Below, in pieces: positions 28,108-37,187 of a DNA stretch of 64,000 bases. The DNA lies in contig JAXHUM010000116.1 of the NCBI GenBank assembly GCA_034189325.1, positions 62,001 through 126,000 of the forward strand, read 5' to 3'. The position numbers were made by a program, and so were the translations under genes. The notes under the pieces were generated by a model, which worked only from the letters and a program-made list of their open reading frames with translations, did no database searches and had not been told where the DNA came from. Within the stretch, counting starts at the first letter, position 1, and every line of letters begins with the position of its first letter. The DNA comes from JAXHUM01 sp034189325 (GTDB lineage: Bacteria > Desulfobacterota > DSM-4660 > Desulfatiglandales > Desulfatiglandaceae).

Positions 28108-29247
28108 ATGAAAGCCTTGCTAGCCTTGGAGGATGGAAGAGTCTTTGCAGGTCGGTCCTTTACGGGACATTGCGAATCCGTCGGAGAGGTGGTCTTCAAT
28201 ACCAGCATGACCGGTTACCAGGAGATCCTGACCGATCCTTCGTATTGCGGCCAGATGGTGACCATGACCTATCCTCTGATAGGGAATTACGGGATTAACG
28301 ATCAGGATATCGAGTCGGATAGGATTCAGGTAAGGGCCCTCCTTGTTAAGGAATACCATCATTCGCCAAGCAACTGGCGGTCACGTATGAGCCTGGCGGA
28401 TTATCTCCGGGCCTCTGATATTCCGGGCCTTGAGGGGATAGATACAAGGGCGCTCACTCGGCATATAAGGCTCCAAGGTGCAATGAAGGCGGCTCTTTCC
28501 ACACGTGATCACAATCCGGACTCCCTTGTGGAAAAAGCCCGTAAAGGGCCTGATATGATCGGCCTGGACCTGGCCAGAGAGGTGACGTGCGTCAAGCCGT
28601 TCCTCTGGAAAGAGGGGAGGCCGGTGAGGCTGAGAGGCTCTATAAATGACTTCACATGGCCCGAGACGAAGGAAAAGAGGCGCGTTGTGGCCATGGATTT
28701 CGGCATCAAGTACAATATCTTGAGGTCCCTCGAGGCGAGGGGGTGCACCATCCTGGTCGTGCCGGCGACCGCGGATTCAGAGGCCGTAGACAGGCTTGAT
28801 CCCGACGGACTCTTCCTCAGCAATGGTCCCGGAGACCCGGCGGCCGTCACCTACGCCGTGGATACGATAAAAAGGCAGATAGGCAGAAGACCCATTTTCG
28901 GCATTTGCCTGGGACACCAGTTAACCGGTTTGGCCCTTGGGGGAAAGACATTTAAGCTCAAGTTCGGCCACAGGGGCGCGAATCAGCCTGTCAAGGATCT
29001 CAAAACCGGGAAGGTTGAGATTACCTCACAGAATCATGGCTTCTGCGTTGACGGCGAATCCCTTGCCGACAAGGACATTGAATTGAGCCATGTGAACCTC
29101 AATGACAACACCTTGGAGGGTATTGTCCACAAGAGGCATCCTCTCTTCACCGTCCAATACCACCCCGAGGCCTCTCCCGGCCCCCACGACGCGTCTTACC
29201 TCTTTGACCGGTTTGTAAAAATGATGGAGGATTTTCACCGGGATTGA
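28108..29247 (+). CDS. carA: Carbamoyl-phosphate synthase small subunit
   Basis: 379 residues. Glutaminase subunit feeding ammonia to CarB for arginine and pyrimidine synthesis. N-terminal CPSase small-chain domain (VFNTSMTGYQEILTDPSY), then a class I amidotransferase domain with Cys in IFGICLGHQL, and His/Glu in QYHPEASPGPHD. It follows hisF by one base, an unusual his-pyrimidine coupling of two glutamine-dependent enzymes. carB is not in the window. Its 3' end overlaps the converging MBL gene by 13 bases. Confidence 0.95.
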   Translation: MKALLALEDGRVFAGRSFTGHCESVGEVVFNTSMTGYQEILTDPSYCGQMVTMTYPLIGNYGINDQDIESDRIQVRALLVKEYHHSPSNWRSRMSLADYLRASDIPGLEGIDTRALTRHIRLQGAMKAALSTRDHNPDSLVEKARKGPDMIGLDLAREVTCVKPFLWKEGRPVRLRGSINDFTWPETKEKRRVVAMDFGIKYNILRSLEARGCTILVVPATADSEAVDRLDPDGLFLSNGPGDPAAVTYAVDTIKRQIGRRPIFGICLGHQLTGLALGGKTFKLKFGHRGANQPVKDLKTGKVEITSQNHGFCVDGESLADKDIELSHVNLNDNTLEGIVHKRHPLFTVQYHPEASPGPHDASYLFDRFVKMMEDFHRD

Positions 29248-29975
29248 GGGGACTTGAGAAAAGGCCCCCACTGCTCCGCGACCTGGGCAATATAACCGGG
29301 CGGTAGGTTTTCAACGATACTGTTATGGCCGGGTAGAAGGATATCCACTTCCAGTTCGGAGAGGGCCAGCAGAGACTTTCTGAGCTCCGGCCCATCAGCT
29401 CCATGGAGATCAAAACGCCCTATGGCGTAATCGGAGTAAACCACGTCTCCTGGGATAAGGATCCTCATGTCCCTGTTGTAGAGACCGATACTTCCCGGAG
29501 AATGTCCTGGGATATGAATAACCTCCCAGGTCATTCCTCCAATTTCAAGGATTTCATCTCCCTCAAGCTTGCGATCCGTTTTAAAACAGAAGGAACCAGG
29601 CTTAAAACCGTAGTGGGATTCCAGCATAGCCTGAAACATCTGCATCCCATATGCGGCCCTTTCATCCCCCTGTTCAAGGAGTTCCGCCTCAGTTTTGTGC
29701 ATCCAGAGTTCAACGTTCGGGAGCCTGTCCAGTATCTCTTGGAGGCATCCGATATGGTCGAGGTGCGTATGGGTCAGAATGACCCTTTTGATATCCGCCG
29801 GATCAATACCGAGCTCCACAACACAATCGATCTTGTAGTTTCCCTTGCCCATCAGGCCGGCCTCGACAAGGGTGAGGTCTTTGGAGGATGGTTCACCAAT
29901 AACGTAGGCGTGGGCATCGGGAATGAGAGCGTCCTGCCCCTGGATAAAATAGACGCCCCTTGTTACCTGTTTCAT
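29235..29975 (-). CDS. MBL-fold metallo-hydrolase (1)
   Basis: 246 residues, glyoxalase II-like. The metal-binding motif THTHLDHIG is complete; further ligands are in VIHIPGHSPGS and LIPGDVVYSDY, with a final His in LLPGHNS. Likely a soluble thioesterase-like or similar hydrolase; substrate unknown. ATG 29975 has AAAGGAG seven bases upstream. A plus-strand open frame across the same DNA is an antisense shadow. Resembles the second MBL gene at 33726 in plan. Confidence 0.88.
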   Translation of the reverse strand: MKQVTRGVYFIQGQDALIPDAHAYVIGEPSSKDLTLVEAGLMGKGNYKIDCVVELGIDPADIKRVILTHTHLDHIGCLQEILDRLPNVELWMHKTEAELLEQGDERAAYGMQMFQAMLESHYGFKPGSFCFKTDRKLEGDEILEIGGMTWEVIHIPGHSPGSIGLYNRDMRILIPGDVVYSDYAIGRFDLHGADGPELRKSLLALSELEVDILLPGHNSIVENLPPGYIAQVAEQWGPFLKSPQSR

Positions 29976-30428
29976 GTTTTCTCCTTTAAATCGTGTGGAT
30001 GCATGATTTTAGTGCTTTCAATAGGCCTGCAAAAAGCCATGTTCATTCAATGTCAGGCTGTGTCCATAAAAGGTCTAAAAACCTGCCCCAGCCCCCATGC
30101 GTGTTGTTTAAACCAACCCTCAAACAGCAATGAGCAGGGCTGGAGGATAATCAGTGTATCTCAATTAAGACGGCACCTCAATCATAATTCAAAAGACCGC
30201 ATTATCCACGGGATCGAAGGCCTCTGCCAAAGTACTTTCCTCTTCCAGGTTTGAAGCTCCTCCCTGTAAAGAAATGAAAAGAGTGATGAGGTCCGGTTTC
30301 AGAACTATTGACGGCGTGTCATGTCATCTGTTAGAGGTTATCCCAAACTCGGAGAAGAGACGGGGACTCACACTGGGGTCTTAACCGTTATCATAGAAGG
30401 ATGAAAAAGAAATGGAAGGATCATCAAT
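29976..30428. other. Interval upstream of the AlkD-like gene
   Basis: No gene supported. A minus-strand stretch near 30180-30265 reads for about 25 codons with acidic text but has no start codon or ribosome site. Otherwise featureless; promoters for both divergent genes should be here. Confidence 0.35.
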
Positions 30429-31139
30429 ATGGACTTAACCGCAGAAGAGATTGCCGGAAAATTAAGAGATCTGGGAGAGCCATCCATTGCAGAACACTCA
30501 AAGCGTTTCTTTAAGACAGGGAAGGGGGAATATGGAGAGGGAGATCGATTTCTTGGCATAAGAGTTCCGGTCATCAGGCAAATGGTGAAAAGATACAGAA
30601 GGGTCCCGATGAATGAGATCAAGGTTTTATTAAGGTCGGAATTTCATGAAGAGAGATTATTCGCCCTGCTGGCTCTTGTGGCTGGCTTTGGAGAGGGAAA
30701 CGAAACAGCAAAAAAAGAGATTTACAACCTGTATCTTGGAAATACCTGCCATGTGAATAATTGGGACCTGGTCGACAGTTCGGCCCCTCAAATAGTAGGC
30801 GCCTATCTGGAAAAACGCGATCGGAAACCCCTTTATGAAATGGTCCGATCCCAGAGCATGTGGGAGCGTAGAATTTCAATTATCGCCACATTCCACATGA
30901 TACGAAAAGATCAGTTCCATGACACGCTGAAGATAGCACAGATCCTCAAAAGGGACAGGGAGGACTTGATCCACAAGGCGGTCGGTTGGATGCTGAGGGA
31001 GGTCGGCAAACGTGATATCGACGCTGAAGAAGCTTATCTCAAGAGGCATTATCAAGATATGCCTCGGACCATGTTGCGCTACGCCATAGAGAGATTTCCC
31101 GAATCTAAGAAAAGGGCCTACCTGACCGGTAAGATCTGA
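30429..31139 (+). CDS. DNA alkylation repair enzyme (AlkD family)
   Basis: 236 residues, all-helical HEAT-repeat glycosylase fold. Typical text: FLGIRVPVIRQMVKRY, NNWDLVDSSAPQIVG, MWERRISIIATFHMIR, and KAVGWMLREVGKRD. It removes 3- or 7-alkylated bases without base flipping in the well-studied members. ATG 30429 has AAGGA at eight bases. A single gene converging with the MFS gene. Confidence 0.92.
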   Translation: MDLTAEEIAGKLRDLGEPSIAEHSKRFFKTGKGEYGEGDRFLGIRVPVIRQMVKRYRRVPMNEIKVLLRSEFHEERLFALLALVAGFGEGNETAKKEIYNLYLGNTCHVNNWDLVDSSAPQIVGAYLEKRDRKPLYEMVRSQSMWERRISIIATFHMIRKDQFHDTLKIAQILKRDREDLIHKAVGWMLREVGKRDIDAEEAYLKRHYQDMPRTMLRYAIERFPESKKRAYLTGKI

Positions 31140-31147
31140 TAGAGAGC

Positions 31148-32377
31148 CTAGGAAAGGGGACCCTCTGTTGACTGATCGCTTCCCCATCGGGCAAACCAAA
31201 CCGTACCGAGGATACCACAGGCAAAGGCGACGGAGAAGTTCACTGACGGACCGATTTTCCACAAAAGGGCGCCCCCAAATGCTGCAGTTGAGACGATGAT
31301 GTCCCGCAAGAGATAATAGAGACCGAACATGGCGGCCTTTCGGTCTTCAGGCGCCAGGTCCATAATGAGGGCCTTTCTTGTGGGCTCACCGAACTCCTTG
31401 AGCCCTCTCAGAATGAATGCCGCGACCAGCCATGAAAACGATCGGCAGAACAGGAGTGTGATAGGAAAGAGGGTAAAGAAAATGAATGTTGTCACAACAA
31501 AGGGTTTTTTGGTGCGTTGATCCGCGAGGTACGCTACGGGGATATACACCAGCATTGCCGTAACCATTTCGATACCGGTCAGTATGCCGAACTGAAACGC
31601 GGTGATGGGCGAAGCAATAGTCTTCATACACCACACCACTACAAAGGCGTAAGGAATCTGTTCGCAAAACCGTATCAGGATGTCGGATATGAGAAGCCTT
31701 CTGAGGGGGTGGGCCATGTGACGGAACAGGCGGAATGGGTTTTTCTCCGCTGAGGGCGCCCCCTCCTGTCTGTCTTTCCCGGGACCGTCATCCACTATGA
31801 GCACCTGTTGCAGTACAGCGGCCGCAATAGAGAGCAGCAGGGCAGCCACAAAAGCCATGCGGACCCCATCCTGTTCCCCCCAAAGGCCTATGCACAGCCC
31901 CCCAAGAATGGGACCGAGTGCCATGGGGATCCGGCGGACCAGGGAATGCATAGAGACCCCCATGGTTCGCTTGTTCTTTGGTAGCACAGTCGCCACCAGA
32001 TCCATGGTCGCCGGCAGGGATATGGCCGTCCATGACAAAAAAAACACAGCCCCCAAGAGAACGGCCTGCCACGCTGGAAATAATATGACTATGAGAAATC
32101 CACACATGGCCACAATATTGAAGACGAGAAGGGCCCGTTTTTTCCCAAGGCGGTCGGACAGATATCCGCCGGGGAAGGAATAGAGAGCTGACAAGAGGTT
32201 GTCGAGGCCGTTCAGGATTCCGATGGAAAGGGCTCCGCCGCCAAGGGCCATCAGATAGATGGGCAAAAAACGCTCGGCCATCCGCTCCCCCATACCGACA
32301 AGAATAACCATGGAGAGCATGCCCACCGTGCTTCTCTGCAAGCCTAGGAATTTAGAGATATGTTTGACCCTGTTCAT
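31148..32377 (-). CDS. MFS transporter
   Basis: 409 residues, about 12 membrane helices, drug:proton-type major facilitator. The loop 2-3 motif GGYLSDRLGKKRALL is clear, as is a similar loop in the second half (PVAYLADQRTKKPFVV). No substrate-specific feature is visible. The region before ATG 32377 has no strong ribosome site. It follows the degenerate frame 32415-32683 on the same strand. Confidence 0.88.
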   Translation of the reverse strand: MNRVKHISKFLGLQRSTVGMLSMVILVGMGERMAERFLPIYLMALGGGALSIGILNGLDNLLSALYSFPGGYLSDRLGKKRALLVFNIVAMCGFLIVILFPAWQAVLLGAVFFLSWTAISLPATMDLVATVLPKNKRTMGVSMHSLVRRIPMALGPILGGLCIGLWGEQDGVRMAFVAALLLSIAAAVLQQVLIVDDGPGKDRQEGAPSAEKNPFRLFRHMAHPLRRLLISDILIRFCEQIPYAFVVVWCMKTIASPITAFQFGILTGIEMVTAMLVYIPVAYLADQRTKKPFVVTTFIFFTLFPITLLFCRSFSWLVAAFILRGLKEFGEPTRKALIMDLAPEDRKAAMFGLYYLLRDIIVSTAAFGGALLWKIGPSVNFSVAFACGILGTVWFARWGSDQSTEGPLS

Positions 32378-32414
32378 GACAAAATGGAGAATGTTTCGTT
32401 TCAGATCGGTCTAT

Positions 32415-32683
32415 TCAGGAAGGCCTTGCTTTTCTGACCTTGAGGCGGACATCATTGTCATTAAATTCTTCAGACACAACCTCACCCTCATTACGGGCAA
32501 TGATGCTCTTGATTTTATCAAGCTTGTCTTTTTCGAGAATGAACTCAAAAGACTCGCCCGGCGGGAGTATCCTCAGACATAGGCCTACGTCCGCGTAAGC
32601 CTTTCAACAATCTCCCCTATAATCGAATAGCCGTTTTGTGCCCATGCCTCTTGTTCATCCTTCCGAAGTAGCTGTGAGAAAAC
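32415..32683 (-). pseudogene. Frameshifted remnant of a small gene downstream of LysR
   Basis: Two overlapping minus-strand frames read like one broken protein. 32585-32683 gives LLRKDEQEAWAQNGYSIIGE and a few more residues ending ERLTRT-stop. In another frame 32415-32603 gives ILPPGESFEFILEKDKL, then KIKSIIARNEGEVVSEEF and a basic end. Joining them near 32590 yields a continuous protein-like sequence of about 90 residues. No ATG/GTG/TTG start exists in the first part, which overlaps the end of the LysR gene. Family not identified; the second half has the alternating pattern of TusA-like or similar small alpha/beta domains. A sequencing indel is an alternative explanation. Confidence 0.4.
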
Positions 32684-33593
32684 TCATGATTTCCTTGCAA
32701 GGTGGGGAAGCGATTCTTCTCTTGTCTCTTATCAAATAGAAATGGCGAGACATAGACAGTCCCCTTACCTTGAGAGCTGTAAGAACTCCCGTCCTCAGCT
32801 CCGTATCCAGGGCCCTGGAGGAGAGGATGGAAACTCCGAGTCCCGCCTTTATGCCCTCTTTAATTGACGTTGAGGTTCCAAAGCGCGCCACCGTTTGAAG
32901 GGCACTTAAGTTGTCTGATCCGGCTGCCTTCAGGTATTTTTCAAGGATTCTCAAAGTCCCTGATCCGGTTTCCCTAACTATAAAGGGTTCATCGCTGAGT
33001 TCATCGAGAGTGACCTCTTTCTTCCCTGCCCAACGGTGATCAATGGGGACTGCCAAGACCAGTTCGTCTCTCCAGAGTTTGCGATATACAAGTGTTTTTT
33101 GGTCTCCTTTTGATCCGGTCACACCTAGTTCAAGGGAGCCCTCCATAACGAGCCTTTCGATTTCAGTGGTGTCTGCAATGGTTAAGGTAACTTTCAATAA
33201 AGGGTTTCTTTTGTGGAATTGACCGATGACCTTTGGGAGTATATATTCCCCAGGAATCGTGCTTCCTCCGATATGAATATCACCCTTTCGAAGGCCGAGG
33301 AACTCCTGAATCTCCAATTGGGCGGTGTTTTTCATATCTAAAAGCAGGAGGGCGTGCTTATAGAGCAGTTCTCCCGCCTTTGTTGGGACAACCTTTCTGC
33401 CCAAACGATCAAGGAGTCTCGTTCCCACCTGGTTTTCGAGTGTTGCTATCCTTTCGCTCACTGATGCCTGTGCCAGGAACAGAGCGTCGGCAGCTTTTGT
33501 AAAGCTCTTCAAGTCCACTACTTTTCGAAAGACTTCCAACTGACGAAGGCCAAAATCTATGGAGGGGCTGTGACGGGGGATAGCTTTGGTCAT
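32655..33593 (-). CDS. LysR-family regulator, selenium-metabolism-associated type
   Basis: 312 residues. N-terminal winged helix (FGLRQLEVFRKVVDLKSFTK to about residue 75) and a C-terminal periplasmic-binding-like effector domain (GGSTIPGEYILPKVIGQFH; EPFIVRETGSGTL; GLGVSILSSRAL). The effector-domain text matches the LysR subgroup found with selenium-utilisation genes in Desulfobacterota and Clostridia; no selD, selA or yedF gene is present nearby to confirm it. ATG 33593 is taken; the TTG at 33659 is less likely. Same strand as the MBL gene upstream, about 130 bases away. Confidence 0.8.
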   Translation of the reverse strand: MTKAIPRHSPSIDFGLRQLEVFRKVVDLKSFTKAADALFLAQASVSERIATLENQVGTRLLDRLGRKVVPTKAGELLYKHALLLLDMKNTAQLEIQEFLGLRKGDIHIGGSTIPGEYILPKVIGQFHKRNPLLKVTLTIADTTEIERLVMEGSLELGVTGSKGDQKTLVYRKLWRDELVLAVPIDHRWAGKKEVTLDELSDEPFIVRETGSGTLRILEKYLKAAGSDNLSALQTVARFGTSTSIKEGIKAGLGVSILSSRALDTELRTGVLTALKVRGLSMSRHFYLIRDKRRIASPPCKEIMSFLTATSEG

Positions 33594-33725
33594 GGGATTC
33601 TTGCCTCTTGAGTACCTTCTCTCAGTTAGGGAGAGGAATTCCAGGGGTTCTGTTGCCAAGAAAGAGAGGGCCTTTCGTGAATGTCGCCTTTTGGAAAGGG
33701 GACAAGCTCCTGTGGGTCGCTGTTG

Positions 33726-34385
33726 CTAAATGTAAGCGAACCAATAATCTTCTATTATCTTGAAATTCCTTTTCACAGCCTCTCTTCCGGAGACGATGTC
33801 CCCATGGCCTGTGAGTAAATATTCGATATCAAGGAGTGCGATTCTCTTGATGCTATCCTTGAGCTGTTCTCCATTGCCGGCCGGGAGATCGGTTCTCCCG
33901 ATACCCTGATTAAACACAACATCCCCGGTGAAAAGCGCCTTTCGGCCCGGCCAATAAAGACATAAGGAGCCGGGTGAATGTCCGGGCGTATGAATGACCT
34001 GAAATTCCAGATCCCCGATTGTAAGGTCCCCCTCTTGAAGCAGCACATGAGGCTCAAAATCGGCAATCCCTAAGGCCTCTCTGTATTGGGGGGCAATGTT
34101 GTGGACAAACTCCATCTCTTTTTCAGGAAAACCTATGAGAGCGGAGGTGTCTGCAAAGACGCGAAGGGCCTCTGTGTGGTCCGGATGGGCATGGGAGATG
34201 AATACAAAATCGATATCCTCAGGAGATAGTGAAATCCTTGCCAGCCCATCTCTTACATGGGAAAAAAGGTGATAATGCCCTGGATCCACCAATACCTTTT
34301 TCTCCCCCCATATGAGGAAGGTATTGCAGTTATTGGCCGTGGGATTATTCCATACGAAGGCGTGCAGATCATCAAGTATCTTCAT
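33726..34385 (-). CDS. MBL-fold metallo-hydrolase (2)
   Basis: 219 residues, glyoxalase II-like. Complete first metal motif FISHAHPDHTE, then VIHTPGHSPGSLCLYWPGR and ALFTGDVVFNQGIGRTDLP, with the last His in LLTGHGDI. It looks like hydroxyacylglutathione hydrolase relatives common in anaerobes, where glutathione is usually absent, so another thioester is likely. ATG 34385 gives the natural start (MKILDDLHAF). Confidence 0.9.
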   Translation of the reverse strand: MKILDDLHAFVWNNPTANNCNTFLIWGEKKVLVDPGHYHLFSHVRDGLARISLSPEDIDFVFISHAHPDHTEALRVFADTSALIGFPEKEMEFVHNIAPQYREALGIADFEPHVLLQEGDLTIGDLEFQVIHTPGHSPGSLCLYWPGRKALFTGDVVFNQGIGRTDLPAGNGEQLKDSIKRIALLDIEYLLTGHGDIVSGREAVKRNFKIIEDYWFAYI

Positions 34386-34690
34386 GGGTATCCTGAGTCG
34401 GCAGGGATCAGCTGGTTGCCGGTTTTTTATTCCGCCCGGCATTCCAGTACTCCCGGTCGAATGACTTACCTCGACCTTGATCCTCTATTGCCGCGAATGG
34501 GTGAATTCAAGAGATTATTATTGAAATCTTTATTTTATGCTGAATAGTAAGAGGCCGTTCAGGTGTTGTCAAGAGTTAAGGAGAATGCCCTGTTCCGGAT
34601 GGTCGACATCGGATGAATCGTGGTTAAATTAAGTAAGAAAGGTAGGGTTCATTATAGGCATATACAGGGGACCTTTATGAGGAGTTTTCA
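34386..34690. other. Interval between MBL gene and coiled-coil gene
   Basis: About 300 bases, AT-rich on the right, nothing identified beyond the expected promoters of two divergent genes. Confidence 0.35.
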
Positions 34691-35005
34691 ATGGAAAAGA
34701 AAGATGAAATACTCACTATGGCTTCGTCTGTTTGTCAGGGGAAACTGGAAGTGCCGACCGACAAAGAAGTGGAAGCGCTAAGGGAAATGAAGGCTATAAA
34801 AAAGCGGGTCCGGATCCTGAAGAGGCGCTTAGACGAACTTGCCCCTTCAGGAGACAAAGAAGTTGAATTGGAACAGAGGCAATTGAAAGCTGAACTGGCC
34901 GGCCTTAAAACCAAGTGGGATGAATGGGAAACGAAGAGGCAAAAGGCGGCCAAGGAGAGGATGGTCCTGTTGGGTCATGAAAAGGGCATTGAGGATCCGG
35001 TCTAA
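34691..35005 (+). CDS. Small coiled-coil protein of unknown function
   Basis: 104 residues, highly charged, with two helices predicted to pair (about residues 26-50 and 57-92: KEVEALREMKAIKKRVRILK and the EVELEQRQLKAELAGLK segment). No membrane segment. Preceded by GAGG eight bases before ATG. Unknown function. Near, but probably not co-transcribed with, the TolC-like gene 125 bases on. Confidence 0.6.
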   Translation: MEKKDEILTMASSVCQGKLEVPTDKEVEALREMKAIKKRVRILKRRLDELAPSGDKEVELEQRQLKAELAGLKTKWDEWETKRQKAAKERMVLLGHEKGIEDPV

Positions 35006-35130
35006 CATGGCCACGAGAACAGTCTCAGACAACGTGGAGCCAAGGGCGGAGAGGCAAGTTTGCATTGACATCTATCAATGCCTGTTCTAATGAATACCCA
35101 ATAATGTAACAATGAATGGGGACAGGAAAA

Positions 35131-36459
35131 ATGAAGACAAGGGTCGTTATCATCTTCTCGTCATTGGTTTTTTTTGGTCTATCCGCTTTTCACTCAAACC
35201 GAATGCACGCCCAAGAAAAGGCCCTCTTCTCGTTAGAGGATTGTGTTGCTGAGGCCTTGGCTAACAACAGAAGCCTTTCCGCCAAGAAGGAGAAGATCGA
35301 ACAGAGTATATTGTTGAAGAGGCAGGCCAGATCCGAGTTCCTACCCAAGCTGAGCACCAGCTATAGTTATACTCGTTTTGACGAGGAGAAAACATTTAGA
35401 TCGACTCTCATGGGAGGTGGGCAGATAGCCGTTAGTTCCGTGAACAACTATCAATGGAAGGGTACCGTGACACAACCCCTTTTTACCGGTTTTGCCCTGA
35501 AGAGTTCTTATGAATTGGCAAAGCTCGGTATAGACCAATCAACCTTCGAAGTCGCACTTGAAAAGCTCGATTTGACTCTCAGAACGAAGGAGGCATACTT
35601 TGATATCTTAAAGGCTGACAAGGCGGTTGAAGTGGCGGAAAAGGCCGTAGAATCGTTGGGTTCTCACGTCAATGTGGCACAGAGCTTTTACAAAGTGGGG
35701 ATGATTCCGATCAACGATCTGTTGAAGGCCGAGGTAGAATTGGGTAACGCCAAACATGATCTGATCAAGGCGAAAAATGCCTCCAAACTGGCCCGTTCTT
35801 CCCTCAACTCCGTCTTATCCAGGCCGGTTGATGCTCCCATTAACGTAAAAGATATCCTAATCTACGTCCCTGAACAGGGTACATTGGATAGGTATCTGGA
35901 GATCGCTTTTGAAAATCGCGCCGAAATAAAGCTCCTTGATGTAAATATCAAACAGGCCGACAAACAAATAGTCTTTGCAAAGAGCGGTCATTACCCTAAT
36001 GTCGTCCTCTCCTATGACTATATAAAAGAGGGTGATGATCCCAGCGTGTCAGGCAGCGAATTTCACGATTCAAATTCGTGGCAGGTCATGGCTGCACTTT
36101 CATGGACGTTCTGGGAATGGGGTAAAACCTATTATTCAATGGAGGAAAAAAGGAGTTTCAGACAAGAGTTGTTTGAGACAAAAATTGCCCTGAAGGATAA
36201 CATCAGTCTGGAAGTGCAGAAGGCGGTCTTGGCCCTGCAGGAGGCAGAGCAGAATATCCCGACAACCACTAAGGCCGTTGAGCAGGCAGAGGAGAATTTG
36301 AGGGTAAGCCGGGAACGTTATAAGGCCCAGGTTACAACGTCAACTGAGGTCCTTGATGCCCAAACCCTGCTTACGCAGGCTCGGACCAATTATTTCAGCG
36401 CCCTTTATGATCATAATTTGGCCAGGGCAAGCCTGAAAAGGGCCCTCGGGACATACTAA
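35131..36459 (+). CDS. TolC-family outer membrane efflux protein
   Basis: 442 residues with a signal peptide (about 1-27, before QEKALF). The two repeats of the outer membrane efflux family are visible (SLEDCVAEALANNRSLSAKK; LEIAFENRAEIKLLDVNIKQ). It should form a trimeric channel through the outer membrane and periplasm. No membrane-fusion or inner-membrane pump gene is adjacent; it instead precedes ftsE by about 70 bases. ATG 35131 gives a compact signal peptide; ATG 35116 is possible. Confidence 0.9.
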   Translation: MKTRVVIIFSSLVFFGLSAFHSNRMHAQEKALFSLEDCVAEALANNRSLSAKKEKIEQSILLKRQARSEFLPKLSTSYSYTRFDEEKTFRSTLMGGGQIAVSSVNNYQWKGTVTQPLFTGFALKSSYELAKLGIDQSTFEVALEKLDLTLRTKEAYFDILKADKAVEVAEKAVESLGSHVNVAQSFYKVGMIPINDLLKAEVELGNAKHDLIKAKNASKLARSSLNSVLSRPVDAPINVKDILIYVPEQGTLDRYLEIAFENRAEIKLLDVNIKQADKQIVFAKSGHYPNVVLSYDYIKEGDDPSVSGSEFHDSNSWQVMAALSWTFWEWGKTYYSMEEKRSFRQELFETKIALKDNISLEVQKAVLALQEAEQNIPTTTKAVEQAEENLRVSRERYKAQVTTSTEVLDAQTLLTQARTNYFSALYDHNLARASLKRALGTY

Positions 36460-36530
36460 GGTTTTTGACGGCAAGAGCGTCTAGCCCTAGATTTAGGAAA
36501 GGGAGGAGTTCAAGGCATTAACGCAATCGT

Positions 36531-37187
36531 ATGATCCAGGTATTTCATATATATAAGAATTTCGGCCCCAATATTGCATTGAGTGACGTTAACCTGAAGA
36601 TACATAAGGGAGAATTCTCTTTTATAACCGGACCGAGTGGTGCCGGCAAGACAACTCTCCTCAGACTGTTGTTCGGCGCTGAAAAGCCCACAAGTGGTCA
36701 TATTCTGATTAACGGAATCAATCTGAATCGCATCAGCCGATCAAAGTTGGACCTCCTGCGCCGAAAAATCGGATTTGTTTTTCAGGATTTCAAATTGTTG
36801 CCTAACAAAACGGTCTTTGAAAATGTAGCCTTGGCATTGGAAGTGACCGGTGAAAGCCGATCATTCGTTAAGAAAAAGACCCATCAGACACTAAGGCTTG
36901 TGGGTCTGGCCAAGAAGGAGAAGGCGTTTCCACTTCAACTCTCCGGAGGCGAACAGCAGAGGGTGGCCATTGCCAGGGCCGTAGTGAAAGACCCCCTGCT
37001 TTTACTGGCGGATGAGCCCACCGGGAACCTCGACCCGGACCTTACACGGGACATTATGGTCCTTTTTAGGAGCATACACATGAAGGGAACCACGGTCGTC
37101 ATTGCCACTCACAGCAGGGAGTTGCTGGAAGATACAGCGCAGCGGATTGTTTTATTGAGTGGTGGAAGGGTTATCGAAGAGCAATGA
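36531..37187 (+). CDS. ftsE: Cell division ATP-binding protein FtsE
   Basis: 218 residues, ABC ATPase that with FtsX controls septal peptidoglycan hydrolysis. Walker A GPSGAGKTT, Q-loop FVFQDFKLLP, signature LSGGEQQRVAIARA, Walker B LLLADEPTGNLD, His switch IATHSREL. ATG 36531. Overlaps ftsX by four bases (ATGA). Confidence 0.96.
   Translation: MIQVFHIYKNFGPNIALSDVNLKIHKGEFSFITGPSGAGKTTLLRLLFGAEKPTSGHILINGINLNRISRSKLDLLRRKIGFVFQDFKLLPNKTVFENVALALEVTGESRSFVKKKTHQTLRLVGLAKKEKAFPLQLSGGEQQRVAIARAVVKDPLLLLADEPTGNLDPDLTRDIMVLFRSIHMKGTTVVIATHSRELLEDTAQRIVLLSGGRVIEEQ

Noticed and set aside
27489..28208. 239-codon minus-strand frame opposite hisF
   Set aside because: HisF is unmistakable on the other strand; the shadow spans the hisF-carA junction.
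29403..30254. 283-codon plus-strand open frame opposite the first MBL gene
   Set aside because: The minus-strand frame has a complete MBL motif set and a good ribosome site; this frame is an antisense shadow without family-like text.
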